The position numbers were made by a program, and so were the translations under genes. Shown one piece after another: positions 8,101-13,475 of a stretch of DNA of 13,475 bases; within the stretch, counting starts at the first letter, position 1; each line of letters starts with the position of its first letter. The notes beneath the pieces were generated by a model, which was not told the origin of the DNA, did not search any database, and worked only from the letters and a program-made list of their open reading frames with translations. The DNA lies in the NCBI GenBank assembly GCA_963653155.1, contig CAVJWR010000088.1, positions 1-13,475 of the forward strand, in the 5' to 3' direction. Source of the DNA: UBA1731 sp963653155 (GTDB taxonomy: Bacteria; Verrucomicrobiota; Kiritimatiellia; RFP12; UBA1067).

Positions 8101-9495
8101 TTAGCCGTGGCGGCCACGAAGCGTCCCGTGCGCAAGGAATCCGTCATACTTGCGCACAAGCAGATGGGATTCCATGATGCGCAGCGTATCCAACGCCACG
8201 CCCACGATGATCAGCAGGGACGTGCCGCCGAAGAACGACGCGATGGCCCAAGGCACCTGCATTGCGCCGTTGAGGACCTGCGGCAGGAGCGCGACAACGA
8301 GAAGGCCCGTGCCGCCAATGAGGGTGATGCGCGTCATCAGTTCGTCAAGATACTCCGCCGTGGCGCGACCGGGCCTGATTCCCGGCACATACGAGCCATC
8401 CTTCTTGAGGTTTTCGGAGATGTCTATCGCATTGAACTGCGTGGCGACCCAGAAGAACGCGAAGAACATGATGAATGCCGCATAGACGATGAGGTGCACG
8501 GGGCTGCTCATGTCCGCAAGCTGCAGGAAGAACGAGCGGAGCCAACCCATGAAACCGGAAGCGTCCGACGGGATGTAGCGGGCGAGGAAGCCCGGAATCT
8601 GAAGCACAGGCTGCGCGAAGATGATCGGCATGACGCCCGTGTAGTTTACACGGAGCGGCATGAACGTCTGCTGCATGCCGTAGGTGGCACCGCCGCTTAC
8701 GCTGCGCCGGGTGGAGTGTATCGCTACCTTGCGGACGCCCTGCGTAAGAAGCACGGTGCCCATCACAACGGCGAAGCCGAAGAGCAGGAGCAGGGCGAGC
8801 TCGACCGGCGAGCGCGTCGCCGCCACACCGTTGTAGCCAAAGTAGCGCTCCCACGCGGAGAATATCGCCTCTGGCAGACGGGACGTGATGTTGATCATGA
8901 TTATGAGCGATGCGCCGTTGCCGATTCCGAACGTGGTGATCTGGTCGGCAAGCCACATGACGAAGAGCGCAGCCGAAGTCATGCCTATCACCGTCATAAG
9001 CTGGAAGCCCAGGCCCGGATTCACAACGAGCTGCACGTTGCCGAACGCAGGCGAAAGCATCTGCGGATGCATGAGGGCCGTAGCGATGCCCCAGGACTGC
9101 GCAACGCAAAGCACGATCGTGAGGTAGCGCGTGATTTGCGCAAGCTGCTGCCTACCGCTCTCGCCTTCCTTCTTGAGCTTCTCAAGGGAAGGTATCACAG
9201 AAGAGAGTAGCTGAATCACGATCTGCGCGGAGATGTACGGCCAGATCGAGAGGAAGCCGATAGCGCACTGCCCGAGCGCACCGCCGGTGAACACCTCGAA
9301 CCAGTCGAAAAGGCCACCGCCGCCCGTGGAGGCGCGGATATCCTCTATCGTGCGCTGAAGCGTCTGCCAGTCAACGCCTGGGGTTGGAATCTGCGAAACG
9401 AGGCGGCACACCGCCACCAGCCCTAGGGTAATGAATATCTTCTTGCGCAGTTCGGGAATCCTAAACGCGTTCGAAAAGCCTTTCCACATCGCCAT
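8101..9495 (-). CDS. secY: Protein translocase subunit SecY
   Basis: Central channel subunit of the SecYEG translocon in the inner membrane, 464 residues with about ten hydrophobic spans. Conserved SecY segments are seen in order: the N-terminal RIPELRKKI (12-20), SIWPYISAQIVIQLL (83-97), the SLEKLKKEGESGR loop (103-115), ITTFGIGNGASLII (186-199), GVMPIIFAQPVL (287-298), GSYVPGIRPGRATAEYL (367-383) and FFGGTSLLIIVGVALDT (421-437). A C-terminal basic tail follows RIMESHLLVRKYDGFL. The ATG at 9495 is used because CGGAG lies nine bases upstream; the frame's extension to 9546 reads through the promoter, and an ATG at 9489 is a second choice. It is not flanked by rplO, adk, map or infA as in the usual spc operon. 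A sigma70-like promoter lies immediately upstream. Nothing suggests a SecY2-type accessory translocase. Confidence 0.95.
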   Translation of the reverse strand: MAMWKGFSNAFRIPELRKKIFITLGLVAVCRLVSQIPTPGVDWQTLQRTIEDIRASTGGGGLFDWFEVFTGGALGQCAIGFLSIWPYISAQIVIQLLSSVIPSLEKLKKEGESGRQQLAQITRYLTIVLCVAQSWGIATALMHPQMLSPAFGNVQLVVNPGLGFQLMTVIGMTSAALFVMWLADQITTFGIGNGASLIIMINITSRLPEAIFSAWERYFGYNGVAATRSPVELALLLLFGFAVVMGTVLLTQGVRKVAIHSTRRSVSGGATYGMQQTFMPLRVNYTGVMPIIFAQPVLQIPGFLARYIPSDASGFMGWLRSFFLQLADMSSPVHLIVYAAFIMFFAFFWVATQFNAIDISENLKKDGSYVPGIRPGRATAEYLDELMTRITLIGGTGLLVVALLPQVLNGAMQVPWAIASFFGGTSLLIIVGVALDTLRIMESHLLVRKYDGFLAHGTLRGRHG

Positions 9496-9504
9496 TTTTA
9501 TCTG

Positions 9505-9509
9505 CTCCG
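9505..9509 (-). promoter_or_regulatory. Ribosome binding site of secY
   Basis: CGGAG on the minus strand lies nine bases before ATG 9495-9493. It supports a 464-residue SecY, not the longer frame. Confidence 0.6.
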
Positions 9510-9536
9510 TTGTCCTTTTTGATGTATGAATTTCGA

Positions 9537-9565
9537 ATTGTATCAAAAGGCGGCTTAAACATCAA
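9537..9565 (-). promoter_or_regulatory. Sigma70-like promoter of secY
   Basis: On the minus strand TTGATG (9565-9560, 4/6 to the consensus -35) is followed after exactly 17 bp by TACAAT (9542-9537, 5/6 to the consensus -10). A start near 9530 gives a leader of about 35 nt to the secY ATG. The -35 box ends only five bases from the start of the inverted-repeat element, so the element sits directly on the upstream face of this promoter. Confidence 0.65.
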
Positions 9566-9642
9566 GCATAGGCATTTACGATTTCTCGATTTGCGATTTA
9601 CGATTGCATTTGAGGATTTTTTCATTTGCTTGATTTAGGGAG

Positions 9643-9662
9643 GGTCGAGCTCCCGCTCGACC
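9643..9662. repeat. 8-bp perfect hairpin
   Basis: GGTCGAGC (9643-9650) and GCTCGACC (9655-9662) pair around TCCC. An alternative pairing GGGAG (9638-9642) with CTCCC (9650-9654) overlaps it, so two mutually exclusive folds are possible. No T-run follows on either strand, so it is not a classic intrinsic terminator. It lies inside the 235-bp element. Confidence 0.6.
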
Positions 9663-9697
9663 AGTGGTAATAGGTGTTGTGCGAAAATGGCCGTGTA

Positions 9698-9728
9698 GTA
9701 GGCGGCGATTTCATCGAAATCGCCCTAC
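9698..9728. repeat. 9-bp hairpin extended by 4 bp
   Basis: GGCGATTTC (9704-9712) and GAAATCGCC (9716-9724) pair perfectly around ATC. After a two-base bulge, GTAG (9698-9701) and CTAC (9725-9728) extend the stem. It lies inside the 235-bp element between the MFS gene and secY and could slow read-through, but it lacks a T-tract. Confidence 0.65.
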
Positions 9729-9804
9729 CAAGCCCGCTTACAATCCCAAAATGACCCAATTTCCAAATGCAATCGTAAATCGCAAATCGAAAAATCGTAA
9801 ATCC

Positions 9805-9849
9805 CTACCAACTACCATCTACCCTCTACCAACTACCATCTACCAACTA
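9805..9849. repeat. 21-bp-period tandem repeat
   Basis: Two exact copies of CTACCAACTACCATCTACC lie at 9805-9823 and 9826-9844, with a partial third copy reaching 9849. Within each copy there are internal CTACCA(A/T)C echoes of about seven bases. It fills the gap between the stop codon of the MFS gene and the right arm of the inverted-repeat element. Too few copies and no spacers, so not CRISPR. Confidence 0.75.
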
Positions 9850-9851
9850 AA

Positions 9852-11111
9852 CTAATCCCTATCGCGCTTGAGAAAGCGAACGCGGGCAAGAAGGATGATT
9901 GCCGCGCCAACGAGGTAGAATATGGCAAGCGAAGACATCGAATAGGCCATGTTGCCGTTGAGCATCTTCGCGATCCAGGGAAGTACCGTGGACGAGAGAG
10001 ACCCGAAGAGAAACGCGATGCACATCATGATGCCAACGCCAGACGCATGATAGCGAGGGTTCACGACATCGAAGAACGCGGCCATGAAGTTAGAATCGTA
10101 CACCCCACGGAATATGCCGAAGCCAAACATCGCAAGGCAGCACTGGAAAAACGATCCCGTCATCGCCATCCAGATGATGAACGGAATCGCGAGGCCTAGG
10201 CCGACAATGCCAAGTTCAAGGCGGATACCGAGACGCACCCTGACGAAACGGTCGCCGATTCTGCTACCGGCGAGAATGCCGATGATCGCCCCAAGGTAGT
10301 GCCAAAGGACAGCATGAAGCCCAGACCACTGCCTCAGGAATGGGCAGTCATCCAGAAACGTCGCCTGAAGGTGGCTCGGCATCCAGTTCTTGAACCCGAT
10401 ATCCACATAGATCATCATCGCAAGGCCCAGAGTCACGCAGAGCGCCGTCGGCTTCGAGAATACGGCCTTAACCGCATCCGATATCTTCGGCTTGTCCACG
10501 GATCCCGACGCCACAACAGGCTTCGTATCCTTAAGGAAAAGCGCGAGAACGACGGCCCACGCAAGGCCTATGCCGCCAAATATCCAGAATGGCATGCGCC
10601 AACTCTCCCCTCCCTTGCCCGCGAGCCATCCGGCAAGGCCGCCGCAACCGACTATGCCGATGTAAAGGCCCAACTGCAATATCGAGATTGCCGTAGCCCG
10701 CGATTCCCTGTGCAGCTGCGATATGATTGACGTCGCCGACGGATAGTAGAAGGTCTGCCCAAAACCGTTCAGGATACCGTACGTCAGTATGAGTAGCCCG
10801 ACCGATGCCGCAAAACCGGACAGGAATATGCCGCAGCAGAAGATCGCCACCCCACTCGTCACCATCCACTTGCGGTTCAGAAGATCAGCCGTCATGCCGG
10901 CGAACGGCACACAGATGCCGTACATCATCGCGAATACCGTACCGACAACCCCGATGGCCACCTTGTCCACGCCAAGCGACCCGCATATCGCCGGAATCGA
11001 CGGACCAAAAAGCTGCCGCGTACCCTGCTGGAGAAAGAACGCCACCCACAGCAGGAGTAGCGCAGTCCACTTGTAGTCTATCTTCTTCATGCCCATATTG
11101 TACCAAATCAT
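9852..11111 (-). CDS. MFS transporter, likely sugar-acid importer
   Basis: A 419-residue major facilitator with twelve predicted spans. Landmarks are the loop 2-3 motif AGMTADLLNRKW (71-82) and the related loop 8-9 motif GSRIGDRFVRVR (282-293). FYYPSATSIISQLHRESRATA (121-141) is typical of the organic-anion/glycerol-3-phosphate-type MFS branches. Its place at the end of a dehydratase/SDR operon suggests uptake of the sugar acid that those enzymes use; the substrate itself cannot be read from the sequence. The ATG at 11111 is kept because it forms an ATGA overlap with the SDR stop codon, implying coupled translation. Internal ATGs at 11096 and 11090 are possible alternatives. Local GC in sampled lines is lower than in the genes upstream. 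Confidence 0.85.
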   Translation of the reverse strand: MIWYNMGMKKIDYKWTALLLLWVAFFLQQGTRQLFGPSIPAICGSLGVDKVAIGVVGTVFAMMYGICVPFAGMTADLLNRKWMVTSGVAIFCCGIFLSGFAASVGLLILTYGILNGFGQTFYYPSATSIISQLHRESRATAISILQLGLYIGIVGCGGLAGWLAGKGGESWRMPFWIFGGIGLAWAVVLALFLKDTKPVVASGSVDKPKISDAVKAVFSKPTALCVTLGLAMMIYVDIGFKNWMPSHLQATFLDDCPFLRQWSGLHAVLWHYLGAIIGILAGSRIGDRFVRVRLGIRLELGIVGLGLAIPFIIWMAMTGSFFQCCLAMFGFGIFRGVYDSNFMAAFFDVVNPRYHASGVGIMMCIAFLFGSLSSTVLPWIAKMLNGNMAYSMSSLAIFYLVGAAIILLARVRFLKRDRD

Positions 11112-11812
11112 CCGGGGATAGACAGGCCTCCATCAACCATCAGCGTCGCGCCGGTGATGTAGCGCCCGGCATCTGACGCCAGGAGCAGCGCGGCTCCGGC
11201 GGCATCCTCCGGCATGGCATAGTCGTGCATGGGGATTGCCGCCGTCACACGCGGCCCGTAGACGGGATCCGCCAGACACTCCCTGTTGCGGTCCGTGCAG
11301 AATACGCCGGGGCAGATGTTGTTGACGGTGATGCCTTCGGCGGCAACCTGCCGCCCGATGCCGCGTACAAGATTCTCCTGTGCGCTCTTCGTCGCCGCAT
11401 AGACGCACATGTCGGGATGCGGCCGCCGCTCGTTCACCGAACCGACCGCGATGAGCCGTCCCCACTTCTGCGCCTTCATTTTCGGATAGCACCGCTGGAA
11501 CATCCGTAGCGTCGCGAAGAAGTTGACCTGCATCTCCTTCTGCGCCTCGTCGAGCGGGAACTCCGTCCACGGGATCTTCGCCTGAATCGAGGCGTTCGCG
11601 ACGAGGATGTCCGGCAGCGAACCTTCCGCCGCAAGTCGGTCGAAGAACGCGTCAATCGCAGCCGGGTCGGAGAGGTCGCAGACCTTCGTGTCGTGGCGTA
11701 TCACCTTCGCACCGTATTCCTCGAACGCATCGCCGATGGCCTTGCCGATGCCGCGCGTCGAGCCGGTCACGAGGGCGATCTTGCCGGTGAGGTCAAACTT
11801 TTCCTTCAGCAT
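11108..11812 (-). CDS. SDR-family dehydrogenase
   Basis: Classical short-chain dehydrogenase/reductase of 234 residues. It has the cofactor motif TGSTRGIG (16-23), an NAS in place of the usual NNAG (73-75), and the catalytic set S125, Y138 and K142 (YAATK). ICPG (166-169) and the C-terminal GATLMVDGGLSIPG are family-typical. Cofactor choice is not clear. Its position between an enolase-superfamily dehydratase and a transporter suggests oxidation or reduction of a sugar acid or 2-keto-3-deoxy sugar acid, as for gluconate 5-dehydrogenase or 2-deoxy-gluconate dehydrogenase relatives, but I cannot name the substrate. AAAGGA lies nine bases before the ATG. It starts 18 bp after the dehydratase stop and its TGA overlaps the MFS ATG. 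Confidence 0.9.
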   Translation of the reverse strand: MLKEKFDLTGKIALVTGSTRGIGKAIGDAFEEYGAKVIRHDTKVCDLSDPAAIDAFFDRLAAEGSLPDILVANASIQAKIPWTEFPLDEAQKEMQVNFFATLRMFQRCYPKMKAQKWGRLIAVGSVNERRPHPDMCVYAATKSAQENLVRGIGRQVAAEGITVNNICPGVFCTDRNRECLADPVYGPRVTAAIPMHDYAMPEDAAGAALLLASDAGRYITGATLMVDGGLSIPG

Positions 11813-11830
11813 GAGGACGGTTCCTTTCCC

Positions 11831-13153
11831 TTACGACCAGCGGCGGTCGTTCGACCACTCCCTGTCCCATTCCTTCGTCGGCGTCCACGGCGGCGGGAAG
11901 TCGGCGCAGGCCTGCTTCTTGATGAGCCGTTCGTTCAGCTCGTCGATGCCGAGACCCGGCTTCGTCGGCACCTCGATGAACCCGCCCCTGTACGAGAGCG
12001 CGGGCTTCACGAGGTCGCCCCACCACGGCACGTCCACCGAATGCAGCTCCAGCGCCATGAAGTTGCGCGTCGCCGCCGCGACATGGACGGCCGCGAGACA
12101 CGCGATCGGGCTTTCGGCCATGTGGATGTTCATCTGTACGCCGTAGTCCTCGGCCATGTCGCCGACCTTCTTCGTCTCGGCGATGCCGCCGCACGTCAGC
12201 AGGTCGGGATGGACGACCGCAAGCGCGTGCGACTCCAAGAGCGGCTTGAAGTCCTCCTTCAGGTAGATGTCCTCGCCCGTCCCGAGCGGCGTCGTCGTCG
12301 CGGCATGCAGCTGCCGCCACTGCTCGACGTTGCGCCACGGCAGCACGTCCTCGGCCCACGAGAGGTGGTACTTCTCCAGCCGGCGCAGCAGCTGCACGCA
12401 GTCCTCGTAGGGGATGTGTCCGAGATGGTCGATGGCGATCGGCACTTCCCAGCCGATGACCTCACGCACGTCCGCCATGTACTTTTCGAGGTAGTCGAGC
12501 CCCTTCTCCGTAATGTGGATGCCCGTGTGGGCGTGCGCCGTCGTGAAGAGCTCGAACGCCTCGCCGCGCATCGAGCGCGGGTCGATCGACCCGTGCGGCG
12601 TCTGGACGACGTGCTTCATCTTGCGCATGTAGTCGAGATAGCCCAAAGGCGCGATGAGCGCGTCCTTGACGTTCGTCAGCAGCTCGATGCCGAGATCCAT
12701 CTTGAGGAACGTGAAGCCCATCTCCATGCGCGCCTTCAGGGCCGCGCCCATGTCGCGTCCGCCGCCCTCCGAGTCCGTGTCGCAGTAGCAGCGGATCGCG
12801 TCACGCCACTTTCCGCCGAGGAGCTGCCACACGGGCACGCCCCACGCCTTGCCGCAGAGGTCCCAGCACGCGAGCTCGACCGCGCAGACTCCCCCCGCCT
12901 GACGCGAGTCGCCGCCGAACTGCTTGATGCGGCGGAATATCTTCTCGACGTTGCACGGGTTTTCGCCGAGGATGCGCGACTTCAGCATCGCCGCGTAGGT
13001 GCGCGAGCTCGCGTCGCGGACTTCGCCGTAGCCGACGAGGCCCTGGTTCGTGTAGAGCTTCAAGAGCGTACACCGCTTCGGCGCGCCGTCGATGTCGGCG
13101 AAGCGCATGTCGGTGATCTTGAGCGTGGCGGGGTTAATCTTGCGGATAGTCAT
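11831..13153 (-). CDS. Mandelate racemase-like sugar-acid dehydratase
   Basis: Enolase-superfamily protein of 440 residues, probably a cytoplasmic Mg-dependent dehydratase of an acid sugar. The N-terminal capping domain (about 1-120) precedes the barrel. The three metal ligands are D242 (AIDHLGH), E268 (AEDVLP) and E294 (GEDIY). The second strand gives K151-M-D153, and the D317 (HPD) and H344 (MNIHMAESP) pair forms the usual His-Asp dyad. Galactonate-type dehydratases normally show D-x-H-G-R after the first ligand; here it is D-H-L-G-H, so specificity may be altered. The family has many reactions, so the substrate is unknown. No Shine-Dalgarno is visible before the ATG: the preceding mRNA is C-rich, from a TTTAGGG-like repeat. 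It lies between the RraA gene and the SDR gene. Confidence 0.88.
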   Translation of the reverse strand: MTIRKINPATLKITDMRFADIDGAPKRCTLLKLYTNQGLVGYGEVRDASSRTYAAMLKSRILGENPCNVEKIFRRIKQFGGDSRQAGGVCAVELACWDLCGKAWGVPVWQLLGGKWRDAIRCYCDTDSEGGGRDMGAALKARMEMGFTFLKMDLGIELLTNVKDALIAPLGYLDYMRKMKHVVQTPHGSIDPRSMRGEAFELFTTAHAHTGIHITEKGLDYLEKYMADVREVIGWEVPIAIDHLGHIPYEDCVQLLRRLEKYHLSWAEDVLPWRNVEQWRQLHAATTTPLGTGEDIYLKEDFKPLLESHALAVVHPDLLTCGGIAETKKVGDMAEDYGVQMNIHMAESPIACLAAVHVAAATRNFMALELHSVDVPWWGDLVKPALSYRGGFIEVPTKPGLGIDELNERLIKKQACADFPPPWTPTKEWDREWSNDRRWS

Positions 13154-13178
13154 GGGATTAGGTTTTAGGGTTTAGGGG
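13154..13178. repeat. TTTAGGG-like G-run repeat next to start codon
   Basis: Four G-runs of 3, 2, 3 and 4 bases, separated by ATTA, TTTTA and TTTA, run from 13154 to 13178 on the plus strand, directly before the dehydratase ATG. On the minus strand this is CCCTAAA-like sequence, so the expected ribosome site is replaced by a C-rich tract. It resembles short telomere-type repeats but has only three to four degenerate units. Confidence 0.55.
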
Positions 13179-13220
13179 CTTATGATTCTCAGTTGTATTT
13201 TATTCAATTCTCAAATACTC

Positions 13221-13252
13221 CAATGCAATCGCAAATCGTAAATCGCAAATCC
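13221..13252. repeat. Third copy of the AATCG-type dispersed repeat
   Basis: CAATGCAATCG begins here, and 13221-13245 matches 9765-9789 (right arm of the 235-bp element) at 22 of 25 positions. The C/T differences fall at equivalent places in the AATCG(C/T)AA unit. It lies between the RraA-family stop and the dehydratase start and appears as a single arm with no inverted partner in view. Confidence 0.65.
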
Positions 13253-13261
13253 AACAATCAA

Positions 13262-13475
13262 TCAGAAGTACCCTCCCTTATCGATGATCTCCGAAATCGT
13301 GTCGCCCTGGCGCACCCACGAGAAGATGTCGACCTCGTTGCGCTCGATGCCCTCGGCACGCAGCAGCACCTCGTAGGCGATCTCACGCGGAATGCAGATG
13401 ACGCCGTCGATGTCGCCCATGATGATGTCGCCGGGGCGCACCGTCACCTTGCCGATCTTGACCGGCACCTGGTAG
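13262..13475 (-). CDS. RraA-family protein, C-terminal part (cut by window edge)
   Basis: The last ~71 residues of a protein whose 5' end lies beyond the window; the frame stays open to base 13475. The segment VTVRPGDIIMGDIDGVICIP followed by an alpha-helical tail is the hallmark of the RraA/HMG-CHA aldolase fold: GD...GD.DGV..P with a long C-terminal helix. Members include RNase E inhibitors and Mg-dependent aldolases of 4-hydroxy-4-methyl-2-oxoglutarate and related keto acids; next to an enolase-superfamily dehydratase an aldolase role is more likely than RNase control. The usual metal-site RD motif would lie upstream and cannot be seen. The GTG at 13466-13468 is within the frame (YQVPVKIG) and is probably not the start. 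It is the first visible gene of the probable operon. Confidence 0.85.
   Translation of the reverse strand, partial: YQVPVKIGKVTVRPGDIIMGDIDGVICIPREIAYEVLLRAEGIERNEVDIFSWVRQGDTISEIIDKGGYF

Larger units (their letters stand above)
9571..9805. repeat. 235-bp element with 42-bp inverted-repeat ends
   Basis: The left arm 9571-9612 and the right arm 9764-9805 are inverted copies matching at 40 of 42 positions by eye. Each arm is made of degenerate AATCG(C/T)AA units. Both ends are bordered by TA (9569-9570 and 9806-9807). The interior holds two perfect hairpins (9643-9662 and 9698-9728) and no supportable gene. The structure resembles a MITE-like non-autonomous element or an intergenic repeat of the REP/palindromic-unit kind; the TA border is suggestive of a target duplication, but TA is self-complementary and could simply be part of the repeat. 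Transcribed RNA would fold into one long stem. Confidence 0.7.

Noticed and set aside
9571..9849. CRISPR array
   Set aside because: The repeats are inverted or directly abutting with no unique spacers of uniform length, and no cas gene is in the window.
9664..9855. 63-codon plus-strand frame in the gap between the MFS gene and secY
   Set aside because: It is made of the hairpin, the inverted-repeat arm and the tandem repeat; the protein is repeat-derived with no Shine-Dalgarno.
11693..13168. 491-codon open frame on the plus strand
   Set aside because: Antisense to the dehydratase; extremely Arg/Leu/Val/Asp-rich shadow of a GC-rich gene.

Overview
The window looks like a piece of a chromosome from a GC-moderate, sugar-degrading anaerobe. 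Three features point to the Planctomycetes-Verrucomicrobia-Lentisphaerae group, perhaps a Kiritimatiellia- or Lentisphaera-like gut bacterium. These are a Tat-exported Gfo/Idh/MocA oxidoreductase with a QKP motif, a GH106-type glycosidase lipoprotein, and a mandelate-racemase-like dehydratase clustered with an RraA-family protein. That placement is an inference from protein style only; no rRNA or marker tree is available. All ten recognisable genes lie on the minus strand, so transcription runs from high to low coordinates. The long plus-strand open frames are antisense shadows.

Layout from high to low coordinates. (1) 13475-9852 is a likely sugar-acid operon: the C-terminal end of an RraA-family protein, an enolase-superfamily dehydratase, an SDR dehydrogenase and an MFS transporter, the last two joined by an ATGA overlap. 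(2) 9851-9496 is a non-coding stretch of about 350 bases. It holds a 21-bp-period tandem repeat, a 235-bp element bounded by 42-bp inverted repeats with two internal hairpins, and a good sigma70-like promoter for secY. (3) 9495-6015 is a tight block of secY, a small ACT-domain protein (UPF0237 type), nagB and a YihY/BrkB-family membrane protein. (4) 5952-2312 is a pair of exported proteins: a Tat-signal Gfo/Idh/MocA oxidoreductase, then a GH106-like glycosidase lipoprotein 20 bp downstream. (5) 2246-300 is an Aquifex-type aconitase with its own -10 box and a strong Shine-Dalgarno. (6) 299-1 has no gene that I can support, only short repeats.

Functionally, the GH106/oxidoreductase pair probably works on rhamnose-type or related glycosides at the cell envelope. 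The RraA/dehydratase/SDR/MFS operon probably imports and breaks down a sugar acid in the cytoplasm. NagB feeds amino sugars into glycolysis and aconitase belongs to the TCA/glutamate branch. secY is notable for lying outside the usual ribosomal-protein (spc) operon. The most unusual DNA is the repeat family of AATCG-type units, found as both arms of the 235-bp element upstream of secY and again between the RraA and dehydratase genes.
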